From assembly GCA_024644285.1 (NCBI GenBank), contig JAHELH010000039.1, forward strand, positions 1,473 to 12,723: DNA of 11,251 bases, in the 5' to 3' direction. This document shows, in pieces, positions 1-8,366 of this stretch. The stretch's first letter is position 1. Each line of letters starts with the position of its first letter. Under the pieces are notes generated by a model. The model was not told the origin of the DNA and did no database searches. It worked only from the letters and a program-made list of their open reading frames with translations. The position numbers and the translations under genes were made by a program. The DNA comes from Paracoccaceae bacterium. Lineage in GTDB: Bacteria > Pseudomonadota > Alphaproteobacteria > Rhodobacterales > Rhodobacteraceae.

Positions 1-2144
<2,144 letters not shown>

Positions 2145-2211
2145 CTTGTCCCCGCGCACCGTAAATTGTCGGCGCGTCCCTGTTGTTGCGTCAGTCGTTC
2201 CCTAGTTCGCA

Positions 2212-2235
2212 GGAGGACGCGTTTCCGCGTCCTCC
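2212..2235 (-). promoter_or_regulatory. intercistronic stem-loop with GAAA tetraloop between TRAP-TAXI genes
   Basis: A perfect 10-bp inverted repeat (arm GGAGGACGCG, 2212-2221; partner 2226-2235) with a 4-nt loop. Read on the minus strand, in the direction of transcription, the loop is GAAA, a stable GNRA tetraloop. It starts 22 nt after the binding-protein stop. No U-tract follows, so it does not look like a full intrinsic terminator. By analogy with other transporter operons it may protect the 3' end of the binding-protein message and lower permease output. That role is inference; the structure is seen directly. Confidence 0.7.
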
Positions 2236-2257
2236 CATCGTTTGGCGGGCGTGCGGA

Positions 2258-3214
2258 TTACATCCAGCCACGCTCTTTGTAGTACTTCTCGGCACCCGGA
2301 TGCAGCGGGGCAGAGAGCCCGTCCATGATCATTTCCTCTTCCTTGAGGTTCTCGAAGGCCGGGTGCAGCTTCTTGAAGCGGTCGAAATTGTCGAAGACCG
2401 CCTTGACCACCTGGTAGACCACGTCCTCGGGTACATCGGACGAGGTGACGAAGGTCGCCTTCACCCCGAAGGTCTCGACGTCGTCATCGGTGCCCTTGTA
2501 CATGCCGCCCGGGATGGTGGCCTTGGCGTAGAACGGGTTGTCGTTCACGAGGCCGTCGATGGCGTCGCCCGTCACCGGCACGATTTTCGCGTCGGTGGTC
2601 GACACCGCTTCCTGGATCGAGCCGTTGGGGTGGCCGACGGTATAGACGATGGCGTCAACCTTGTTGTCGCCGAGCGCCGCGGCCTGTTCGGCCGGCTTTA
2701 GTTCGGATGCGAGCGAGAAATCCGAGGCCGCCTTGCCCATCGAGTTCAGCACGACGTCCATAGTCGCCCGCTGGCCGGAACCGGGGTTGCCGACGTTGAC
2801 GCGCTTGCCGAACAGGTCTTCGAAGGTGTTCACGCCGCTATCGGCGCGGGCGACGACGGTGAAAGGTTCGCCATGCACCGAGAAGACGGCGCGCAGCTTG
2901 TCGAACTTGTCGCCCTCGAATTCCGACGTGCCGTTATAGGCATGGTATTGCCAGTCGGACTGGGCCACGCCCATGTCCATGTCGCCGGCCTTGATGGCGT
3001 TGATGTTTGCGATCGAGCCGCCGGTCGAGGGCGCGGTGCATTTCAGACCGTGCTCGGCGGTGCCGCGGTTCACCAGGCGGCAGATCGACTGGCCAACGAC
3101 GAAGTAGACGCCGGTCTGGCCGCCGGTCCCGATGGTGATGAAACGCTCTTCCTGAGCCGTCGCGGCACCAGCGACGAGCGCTGCTGCAAAGGCGGCAGTC
3201 CTGAGTGTTTTCAT
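2258..3214 (-). CDS. TAXI-family TRAP transporter solute-binding protein
   Basis: Periplasmic substrate-binding subunit of the TRAP-TAXI system, 318 residues, the usual size for the family. Residues 1-20 form a Sec signal peptide: a short basic start, an Ala-rich hydrophobic core and ATA|Q as the likely cleavage site. TAXI family features follow: GTGGQTGVYF at 29-38, the STGGSIANI segment at 63-71, GVAQSD at 82-87 and NVGNPGSGQR at 140-149. Two cysteines (45 and 59) could form a periplasmic disulfide. The ATG at 3214 is supported by an AAGGGAG ribosome site (3224-3230) with 9-nt spacing and by the signal peptide beginning right there. It precedes the fused permease on the same strand. The Thermus TAXI protein with known structure binds glutamate or glutamine, but ligands vary across the family, so I do not assign one. 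Confidence 0.95.
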   Translation of the reverse strand: MKTLRTAAFAAALVAGAATAQEERFITIGTGGQTGVYFVVGQSICRLVNRGTAEHGLKCTAPSTGGSIANINAIKAGDMDMGVAQSDWQYHAYNGTSEFEGDKFDKLRAVFSVHGEPFTVVARADSGVNTFEDLFGKRVNVGNPGSGQRATMDVVLNSMGKAASDFSLASELKPAEQAAALGDNKVDAIVYTVGHPNGSIQEAVSTTDAKIVPVTGDAIDGLVNDNPFYAKATIPGGMYKGTDDDVETFGVKATFVTSSDVPEDVVYQVVKAVFDNFDRFKKLHPAFENLKEEEMIMDGLSAPLHPGAEKYYKERGWM

Positions 3215-3236
3215 AGGTTCAGTCTCCCTTTGGTCG

Positions 3237-3253
3237 GTTCGGTCTGTCCGAAC
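3237..3253. promoter_or_regulatory. inverted repeat, candidate operator of the TAXI operon
   Basis: GTTCGG-TCTGT-CCGAAC: perfect 6-bp arms around a 5-bp spacer. It lies between a CATAAT-like -10 (3256-3261, minus strand) and the ribosome site of the TAXI gene, so it would overlap the transcription start or the very start of the mRNA. It could be a repressor site or a 5' hairpin. Role inferred from position only. Confidence 0.35.
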
Positions 3254-3448
3254 ACATTATGGTGTAACAGGATTTTCCGGGACAGCCCGAAAGCCCTGTC
3301 GCTTGTCTTGCGCGGCTCCAGCCCGAAATGCGCGGCCCGATCCAAGACCGGAGCGGCCACGATTCGATCCGGTTTCGCCCACCCTGATCTTAACTTTGAT
3401 TTCAACGTCGGCTAGGGCTTTGCGCGGATCGCGCATTCGCTGAAGGTA

Positions 3449-3485
3449 GAATTGTTTAATATTTTATTCAAGGATGTTAAGAATA
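3449..3485 (+). promoter_or_regulatory. AT-rich tract, probable promoter zone of the glutamate-synthase-like gene
   Basis: A short strongly AT-rich island in an otherwise GC-rich region, holding a TAATAT hexamer (3457-3462) that could serve as a -10. No consensus -35 lies at the right distance, so the exact promoter is unassigned. Its place about 150 bp before the GTG start fits promoter DNA better than coding DNA. Confidence 0.35.
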
Positions 3486-3591
3486 GTGCGAGAAAGTGCG
3501 GATCCGGGACATTGCGGCGCGGGGCGCGCGCCCGGCGGATCTGGACAAGGCGGCGGTGGCACGGTCGAATTGCCGGGCCGGAACAGGCCGG

Positions 3592-3600
3592 CGGGGGAGG
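3592..3600 (+). promoter_or_regulatory. ribosome binding site that selects the GTG start at 3609
   Basis: A CGGGGGAGG run ends at 3600, placing GGAGG 8 nt before GTG 3609. The upstream in-frame ATG at 3474 has no comparable site, and its first 45 codons (Gly/Arg/Pro-rich, starting in the AT-rich tract) do not look coding. ATG 3627 has only a weaker AAGGA (3612-3616). Confidence 0.7.
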
Positions 3601-3608
3601 GTGCGAAC

Positions 3609-5219
3609 GTGAAGGATCTGCTGACGATGGAGCGCTACGCGACTTTCGCGCTTTGTGTGCTGCTGGCTCTTGTTTCGCTGATCGCGGCCATCTGGTCGGC
3701 GTGGATGTTGATCCCGTTCGGGATTTTCGCGGCGCTGTCGCTGCTGGGCGTTTACGACGTGGTTCAGCCGCGGCACTCGATCCTGCGCAATTACCCGATC
3801 TTGGGCCACATGCGGTTTCTGTTCGAGGGCATCCGGCCCGAGATCAGGCAGTACCTGATCGAAAGCGACCAGGACGAGGAACCGTTCAGCCGCGACGCCC
3901 GCTCGTTGGTTTACCAACGTGCCAAGGGGGTGGAGGATAAGCGCCCGTTCGGCACCCGGCAGCGGGTCTACGATGCCGGGTATTCATGGCTGACCCATTC
4001 GATCAACCCGGTACACCTGGCCGATACCGATTTCCGCGTGACGATCGGCAACGAGGATTGCAAACAGCCCTACCAGGCCTCGCTCTACAACATCTCGGCG
4101 ATGAGTTTCGGCGCGCTGTCGGCGAACGCGATCCTGGCGCTGAACAAGGGCGCCAAGATGGGCGGGTTCGCGCATGACACCGGCGAAGGAGGAATCAGCC
4201 GCTACCACCGAGAAGGCGGCGGCGATCTGATCTACGAGGTCGGTTCGGGCTATTTCGGCTGCCGCAACGACGACGGCAACTTCAGCGCCGAGCGCTTCGC
4301 CGAGCAGGCGAAGGACCCGCAAATCAAGATGGTCGAGGTCAAGCTGAGCCAGGGCGCCAAGCCCGGCCATGGCGGCATGCTGCCGGCGGCCAAGATCTCG
4401 CCCGAGATCGCCGAGGCACGGGGCATCCCGATGGGCATCGACTGCGAATCGCCGGCCTCGCACAGCGCGTTCACCACGCCCATCGAGATGATGGAGTTCG
4501 TGGGATTGCTGCGCGGGCTGTCCGACGGCAAGCCGGTTGGCTTCAAGCTATGTATCGGTCACCGGCGTGAATTCATGTGCATCGTCAAGGGGATGCTGGA
4601 AACCGGGGTAGTGCCGGATTTCATCGTGGTCGACGGCAAGGAGGGCGGCACCGGCGCCGCGCCGCTGGAATTCGCCAACCATGTCGGCATGCCGATGGTC
4701 GAGGGGCTGCACTTTGTTCACAACACGCTGCGCGGCGCGGGGCTGCGCGATCGGGTCAAGCTGGGCGCGGCGGGCAAGCTGATCTCGGCCTTCGACATCG
4801 CCCGGGCGCTGGCCATCGGCGCCGACTGGTGCAACTCGGCCCGCGGCTACATGTTCGCCATCGGCTGCATCCAGGCCCAGGCCTGCCACACCAACCACTG
4901 CCCGGTCGGCGTGGCGACGCAGGATCCGCTGCGGATGCGGGCGCTCGACGTGGGCAACAAAAGCCAGAGGGTGGCGCGGTTCCACTCCAATACGCTGAAG
5001 GCGCTGGGCGACATGGCCGGCTCGGCCGGATTGACCGATCCGCGCGCCTTTCTGCCGCGGCATTTCATGGCGCGGCGCAGCGATACCTCCATGGTCACCG
5101 GAGACGAGGAGTTTCCGTATCTGCCGGAGGGCTTCCTGCTGAAGGACGGCAAGGACCATGCGGACTACCGTGCCCGTTGGGCGCGGGCGCGGGCCGAGAG
5201 TTTCGCGGCGGTGGATTAA
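3609..5219 (+). CDS. membrane-anchored FMN-binding glutamate synthase family protein (stand-alone GltB-like synthase domain)
   Basis: 536-residue oxidoreductase related to the FMN/iron-sulfur synthase domain of glutamate synthase (GltB) and the archaeal-type GltB proteins. It lacks the N-terminal glutaminase domain that lets true GOGAT draw ammonia from glutamine. Residues about 11-32 and 34-50 look like two membrane helices, so the catalytic barrel is probably tethered to the inner membrane. The barrel runs from about 150 to 450: VKLSQGAKPGHGG at 244-256, KLCIGHRREF at 313-322, GKEGGTGAAPLEFANHVG at 343-360 and a C-x5-C-x4-C [3Fe-4S] motif (Cys420, Cys426, Cys431) followed by PVGVATQDP. No NADPH-oxidoreductase partner gene (gltD) is in the window. 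The substrate is unknown: ammonia-dependent glutamate synthesis is possible, as is another amine/2-oxoacid reaction, since related domains occur in N-methylglutamate synthase. GTG 3609 is chosen for its ribosome site; ATG 3627 is the alternative. It is divergent from the TAXI operon. Confidence 0.92.
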   Translation: MKDLLTMERYATFALCVLLALVSLIAAIWSAWMLIPFGIFAALSLLGVYDVVQPRHSILRNYPILGHMRFLFEGIRPEIRQYLIESDQDEEPFSRDARSLVYQRAKGVEDKRPFGTRQRVYDAGYSWLTHSINPVHLADTDFRVTIGNEDCKQPYQASLYNISAMSFGALSANAILALNKGAKMGGFAHDTGEGGISRYHREGGGDLIYEVGSGYFGCRNDDGNFSAERFAEQAKDPQIKMVEVKLSQGAKPGHGGMLPAAKISPEIAEARGIPMGIDCESPASHSAFTTPIEMMEFVGLLRGLSDGKPVGFKLCIGHRREFMCIVKGMLETGVVPDFIVVDGKEGGTGAAPLEFANHVGMPMVEGLHFVHNTLRGAGLRDRVKLGAAGKLISAFDIARALAIGADWCNSARGYMFAIGCIQAQACHTNHCPVGVATQDPLRMRALDVGNKSQRVARFHSNTLKALGDMAGSAGLTDPRAFLPRHFMARRSDTSMVTGDEEFPYLPEGFLLKDGKDHADYRARWARARAESFAAVD

Positions 5220-5310
5220 GACATAAGCGGTCTGCGCGCGATGCAGACGTTGCGCCGCACCAAACTGGCGCCGGAGACCCGATTCTGTACTCGCGGCCTG
5301 ACCGATCGGG

Positions 5311-5347
5311 CGAAATGAAAAGGGCGCACGGTTACCCGCGCGCCCTT
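5311..5347 (-). terminator. intrinsic terminator of gabT
   Basis: Arms 5320-5331 and 5336-5347 give a 12-bp stem with one A/C mismatch and a 4-nt loop. On the minus strand the stem runs into TTTTCATTT. It begins 22 nt after the gabT stop. On the plus strand no T-run follows, so it probably does not terminate the converging glutamate-synthase-like transcript efficiently. The 150-bp gap (5220-5369) between the two convergent genes otherwise shows nothing I can assign. Confidence 0.8.
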
Positions 5348-5369
5348 AGTCCGTCCGACGGTTGGGGAT

Positions 5370-6794
5370 TCAGACGGACAATTCGACGACGGCGTCGGCC
5401 AGCGCGGCCTCGAAGATCGCCAGGCCTTCCTCGATGATCGCGTCCGAGGCGGTGATCGGCACCATGATCCGCAGCGCGTTGCCGTGCATGCCACAGGCCA
5501 GCAGGATCAGCCCGCGCTTCAGCGCGTGGGCGCAGACCGACTTGGTCAGCGCAGCGTCCGGCTTGGCGGTCTCGAAATCGGTGACGAATTCGACGGCCAG
5601 CATCGCGCCCAGGCCACGAATGTCCCACATCCGGAACGGCGCGGTGCGCGCGCCGATCTCGGCGAAGGCGGCGCGAAAGCGTTCGCCCAAGGCGGTGGAT
5701 CGGGCCAGCAGGCCTTCGGTCTCGATGGCCTCGATGGCCGCCAGTGCCGCGGCGCAGGCCACCGGGTTGCCGCCATACGTGCCGCCGAGGCCACCGGGGG
5801 CCATGGCGTCCATCACGTCGGCGCGGCCGATCACGCCCGCGATCGGGTAGCCGCCGGCCATCGACTTGGCCACGGTGATCAGGTCCGGCACGACGCCGGA
5901 ATGCTCGATGGCGAACCATGTGCCGGTGCGGGCGAAACCGGCCTGGATCTCGTCGGAAATCAGCAGGATGCCGTGCTTGTCGCAGATCGCGCGCAGGGCC
6001 TGCAGCATCTCGAACGGCACCGGGATATAGCCGCCCTCGCCCAGCACCGGCTCGATGATGATCGCCGCGACACGGTCGGGCTGCGCGTCGGTCAGGAACA
6101 GGTTTTCGAGGCCCGTCAGCGCGTCCTCGACGGTGATGCCGTCGCGGGCCGACGGGAAGGGCGCGCGAAAGATGTCCGCCGGGAAGGGACCGACGTCCTT
6201 CTTGTAAGGGCTGATCTTGCCGGTCATGCCGAGCGTCAGCAGGGTGCGGCCGTGATAGCCGCCGGTGAACGCGATGACGCCGGGGCGGCCGGTGTAGGCG
6301 CGGGCGATCTTGACGGCGTTCTCGACTGCCTCGGCGCCGGTGGTGACCAAAAGCGACTTCTTTGGGGCGTCGCCGGGGGCGAGGCTGTTCAGCTTCTCGG
6401 CCAGCGCGACGTAAGGTTCGTAAGGCACCACCTGGAACGACGTGTGCGTGTAGTGGTCTTCCTGCGCCTTGGCAGCCTCGATCACCTTGGGGTGACGGTG
6501 GCCCGTGTTCAGCACCGCGATGCCGCCGGCGAAATCGACATAACGCCTTCCCTCGACGTCCCACAACTCCGCATTCTCGGCATGCGCCGCGAAGACCGGC
6601 GCAGCCGAGGCGACGCCGCGGGCGACGGCGGCCTGGCGGCGGGCCAGCAAGTCGGCATTGGTCTTGCCGGCCTGGGTGGCGACGGCAGCGGCGCCGTGCG
6701 CGGCTTCGGCCACGACAGGGGCCTTGGCCTTGGGCTTCGCGGCCTTGCGGGCGGGCTTTTTCGCGGTTTTCTGGGATTTGACGGCGTTGGCCAT
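5370..6794 (-). CDS. gabT: 4-aminobutyrate aminotransferase (class III PLP aminotransferase) with basic N-terminal extension
   Basis: Transfers the amino group of GABA to 2-oxoglutarate, giving succinate semialdehyde and glutamate; a cytoplasmic PLP enzyme. The 474 residues carry the class III signature: TTGAEAVENAVK (151-162) in the cofactor phosphate loop, FTGGYHGRT (176-184), Asp281 in SDEIQAGFART as the pyridine-nitrogen partner, Lys310 in ITVAKSMAGGYP as the Schiff-base lysine and GTYGGNP (338-344). Glu253 in LGEGG matches the gating glutamate of E. coli GabT (offset 42). Family members are about 425 residues; the excess is an N-terminal segment of about 45 residues (QKTAKKPARKAAKPKAKAP, then Ala-rich) resembling histone-H1-like tails. 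ATG 6794 has a GGAAGG site 6 nt upstream. Later in-frame starts inside the tail cannot be excluded. It is divergent from a PuuR-like regulator, which supports GABA or polyamine-derived substrates; 5-aminovalerate is an alternative. Confidence 0.93.
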   Translation of the reverse strand: MANAVKSQKTAKKPARKAAKPKAKAPVVAEAAHGAAAVATQAGKTNADLLARRQAAVARGVASAAPVFAAHAENAELWDVEGRRYVDFAGGIAVLNTGHRHPKVIEAAKAQEDHYTHTSFQVVPYEPYVALAEKLNSLAPGDAPKKSLLVTTGAEAVENAVKIARAYTGRPGVIAFTGGYHGRTLLTLGMTGKISPYKKDVGPFPADIFRAPFPSARDGITVEDALTGLENLFLTDAQPDRVAAIIIEPVLGEGGYIPVPFEMLQALRAICDKHGILLISDEIQAGFARTGTWFAIEHSGVVPDLITVAKSMAGGYPIAGVIGRADVMDAMAPGGLGGTYGGNPVACAAALAAIEAIETEGLLARSTALGERFRAAFAEIGARTAPFRMWDIRGLGAMLAVEFVTDFETAKPDAALTKSVCAHALKRGLILLACGMHGNALRIMVPITASDAIIEEGLAIFEAALADAVVELSV

Positions 6795-6842
6795 GCGATG
6801 CCTTCCTTTCCGACTATTACGGCTGGTCGTGTGCAGAATACT

Positions 6843-6870
6843 TATCTATTGTGTTTAAAATAATTGTCAA
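6843..6870 (-). promoter_or_regulatory. candidate sigma-70 promoter of gabT, with possible operator
   Basis: On the minus strand a perfect TTGACA -35 (6870-6865) is followed after 16 bp by TAGATA (6848-6843; AGATAA if 17 bp). The start would lie about 40 nt before the gabT ATG. This is the most AT-rich patch of the divergent region. It carries ATTGT twice in direct repeat (6848-6852 and 6863-6867, plus strand), a possible binding site for the adjacent XRE-cupin regulator. The -35 is convincing; operator use is inference. Confidence 0.55.
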
Positions 6871-6978
6871 ACGGATTCGGGCGTCCGGCGGTCCGTTGGC
6901 GGAAAGTCCCTTGCGCCCGGGCTGCGCGCCTGTATTCCAGCTTTGACGTGACTGCAATGGCCCTGGGGGCGGACAACG

Positions 6979-7551
6979 GTGGATATCGGCAAACGGCTGC
7001 AGACAGTGCGCAAGCGCCACGGCCTGTCCCAGCGCGAGCTGGCCAGCCGGTCGGGGCTAACCAACGGCGCGATCTCGCTGATCGAGAAAAACAAGACCAG
7101 CCCCTCGGTCGCTTCGCTGAAAAGCCTGTTGGACGCGTTCCCGATGAGCATGTCGGAATTCTTTTCCTCGCTGGAGGAGAACGGGTCCGAAAAGTATTTC
7201 TACCGCGCCGAGGAATTCACCGAGATCGCCCCTCAGGTGGCCGGACTGGCCGACTGGGCCGGCGCGCCGGTCTCGTTGCGCCAGCTGGGCAATGCGTCGT
7301 CGCACAGCCTGCAAATCCTTTATGAAACCTACCCGCCGGGCGCGGATACCGGCGCGGAATTGTTGTCGCATGCCGGAGAAGAGGCGGGCGTCGTGATTTC
7401 CGGCAGCATCGAGGTGACGGTCAGCGACCAGGTCAGCGTGCTGCATCCCGGCGACGGTTATATCTTCGACAGCGAGTTGCCGCACCGGTTCCAGAACACC
7501 GGCAGCGTACCCTGCATCGTCGTCAGCGCCTGTACGCCGCCGACGTTCTGA
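6979..7551 (+). CDS. PuuR-like XRE-family transcriptional regulator with C-terminal cupin domain
   Basis: 190-residue DNA-binding protein with the architecture of E. coli PuuR, the putrescine-utilisation repressor. Residues 4-61 form an HTH_3/XRE domain: GKRLQTVRKRHGLSQRELA, then SGLTNGAISLIEKNKTSPS with the recognition helix. Residues about 112-185 form a cupin barrel (ETYPPGADTG, SHAGEEAGVVISGSIEVTV, GDGYIFDSELPHRFQNT), ending in TPPTF much like PuuR. His131, Glu134/135 and His169 sit where cupins often bind metal or ligand. The start is GTG 6979, just behind a GGGGGCGGA stretch; no better in-frame start lies upstream. It is transcribed away from gabT across 184 bp, so gabT and its own gene are the natural targets. 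The effector (GABA, putrescine or a glutamylated derivative) is not readable from the sequence. Confidence 0.93.
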   Translation: MDIGKRLQTVRKRHGLSQRELASRSGLTNGAISLIEKNKTSPSVASLKSLLDAFPMSMSEFFSSLEENGSEKYFYRAEEFTEIAPQVAGLADWAGAPVSLRQLGNASSHSLQILYETYPPGADTGAELLSHAGEEAGVVISGSIEVTVSDQVSVLHPGDGYIFDSELPHRFQNTGSVPCIVVSACTPPTF

Positions 7552-7636
7552 CCGGGCGGCCGCCGATGCGGGGGCCAAGACTCATATCCCCAGTTAATTT
7601 CCCCTTTCCACGAATTATTGCTTTACAGGACTCCCA

Positions 7637-7684
7637 GTTCGGCACACCATATCTGGTATAGGCGGCAGAATATCTCTGCCGAAC
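7637..7684 (+). promoter_or_regulatory. overlapping inverted repeats upstream of ybjN
   Basis: GTTCGGCA (7637-7644) is complementary to TGCCGAAC (7677-7684). CGGCAGA (7663-7669) is complementary to TCTGCCG (7675-7681) with a 5-nt loop. Both compete for 7677-7681, so they exclude each other. A smaller ACCA-tatc-TGGT hairpin sits inside. A possible extended -10 (TGGTATAGG, TATAGG at 7657-7662) also lies here without a clear -35. This could be an operator pair, a 3' structure of the upstream regulator mRNA, or an alternating leader structure. The pairing is seen; the function is not established. Confidence 0.4.
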
Positions 7685-7698
7685 CTAGAGCAGGCACC

Positions 7699-7729
7699 TA
7701 GAATTGGGGCGGGGTAGGCCGCAATTCTA
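7699..7729 (+). promoter_or_regulatory. hairpin next to the ybjN ribosome binding site
   Basis: Perfect 8-bp arms TAGAATTG (7699-7706) and CAATTCTA (7722-7729). Past a G/G mismatch, a further GGC/GCC 3-bp extension leaves a 7-nt loop. It ends 8 nt before GAGG (7738-7741), the ribosome site of the YbjN gene, with six A residues between. It could control ribosome access or mRNA stability. No T-run follows, so it is not a terminator on this strand. Confidence 0.5.
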
Positions 7730-7747
7730 CAAAAAACGAGGCAGGCC

Positions 7748-8248
7748 ATGGCACTCGCAGAGCAGTTCAGCACCGAGGATCTTCATCCCATCGACATCGT
7801 CGAGCATCTCGCCGAGCACCACGAGTGGGATTTCGACCGGGTTGGGGACGACCAGATCGCGATGGCGGTCGAAGGCCAGTGGCGCACCTACTCGATCACG
7901 CTGGCGTGGTCGGGCTATGACGAGACGCTGCGGCTGATCTGCACCTTCGAGATGGAGCCGCCCGAGGACAAGCTGCCGCAGGTCTACGAGGTTCTGAACC
8001 GCACCAACGACATGTGCTGGGCCGGGGCTTTTACCTATTGGGCCGAGCAGCGACTGATGGTGTACCGCTACGGGCTGGTGCTGGCGGGCGGCCAGGTGGC
8101 GGGACCAGAGCAGATCGACCGCCTGATGAGCGAGGCGGTGACGAATGCCGAGCGGTTCTATCCCGCCTTTCAACTGGTCGCCTGGGGCGACGAGGCCCCC
8201 GCGACCGCGATGCAGGTGGCCATCGCCGAGGCCTACGGGCGCGCCTGA
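7748..8248 (+). CDS. YbjN-domain protein
   Basis: 166-residue cytoplasmic protein of the YbjN family (alphaproteobacterial branch), acidic, with no signal peptide or membrane segment. The fold is expected to resemble type III secretion chaperone-like YbjN domains. Recognisable stretches are LHPIDIVEHLAEHHEWDFDR (12-31), VEGQWRTYSITLAWS (41-55), LICTFEMEPPEDKLPQVYEV (63-82) and the LNRTNDMCWAGAFTYW core (83-98). The biochemical function of this family is unsettled; E. coli YbjN has been linked to stress and motility phenotypes, but transfer to this branch is unsafe. The ATG has GAGG 6 nt upstream. It is probably monocistronic: a 196-bp leader with dyads precedes it and a strong terminator follows. 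That 196-bp gap (7552-7747) holds no other gene I can support. Confidence 0.9.
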   Translation: MALAEQFSTEDLHPIDIVEHLAEHHEWDFDRVGDDQIAMAVEGQWRTYSITLAWSGYDETLRLICTFEMEPPEDKLPQVYEVLNRTNDMCWAGAFTYWAEQRLMVYRYGLVLAGGQVAGPEQIDRLMSEAVTNAERFYPAFQLVAWGDEAPATAMQVAIAEAYGRA

Positions 8249-8274
8249 ATCATCATTCGACCACCACTCGCAAG

Positions 8275-8306
8275 CCGCGTCCCTTCTGCCGAAGGGGCGC
8301 GGTTTT
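8275..8306 (+). terminator. intrinsic terminator of the ybjN-type gene
   Basis: Arms 8275-8286 and 8291-8302 pair over 12 bp (one T/G wobble) around the loop TGCC and are followed by TTTT (8303-8306). It starts 26 nt after the stop. This separates the YbjN gene from the proC unit. Confidence 0.85.
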
Positions 8307-8366
8307 CCGGTTCATAAGGGCCGCCATCCGTCCTAGTCTGCGCTCCGGACAGGGCGGGAGCGGATC

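Larger units (their letters stand above)
3215..3608. promoter_or_regulatory. divergent intergenic control region (TAXI operon / glutamate-synthase-like gene)
   Basis: 394 bp with no convincing gene. Minus side: the ribosome site of the TAXI gene (3224-3230), a 6-bp dyad at 3237-3253 and a possible -10 (CATAAT on the minus strand, 3256-3261) with no good -35. Plus side: an AT-rich tract at 3449-3485 that probably contains the promoter of the glutamate-synthase-like gene, followed by GC-rich leader up to the GTG at 3609. Short reading frames here are poor protein candidates. Confidence 0.5.

Noticed and set aside
3211..3405. 64-codon minus-strand frame whose stop overlaps the TAXI start (ATGA overlap)
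   Set aside because: The overlap looks like translational coupling, but the frame opens with TTG without a ribosome site, the sequence resembles no protein and it would cover the promoter region and operator-like dyad.
3474..3608. Upstream extension of the glutamate-synthase-like protein from ATG 3474
   Set aside because: No ribosome site, starts in an AT-rich promoter-like tract, Gly/Arg-rich non-family residues; GTG 3609 is better supported.
5332..6863. Long open frames over gabT (410 codons minus strand in another frame; 459 codons plus strand)
   Set aside because: Arg/His/Gly-rich low-complexity shadows of an intact, well-recognised GabT; GC-rich codon bias produces such frames.
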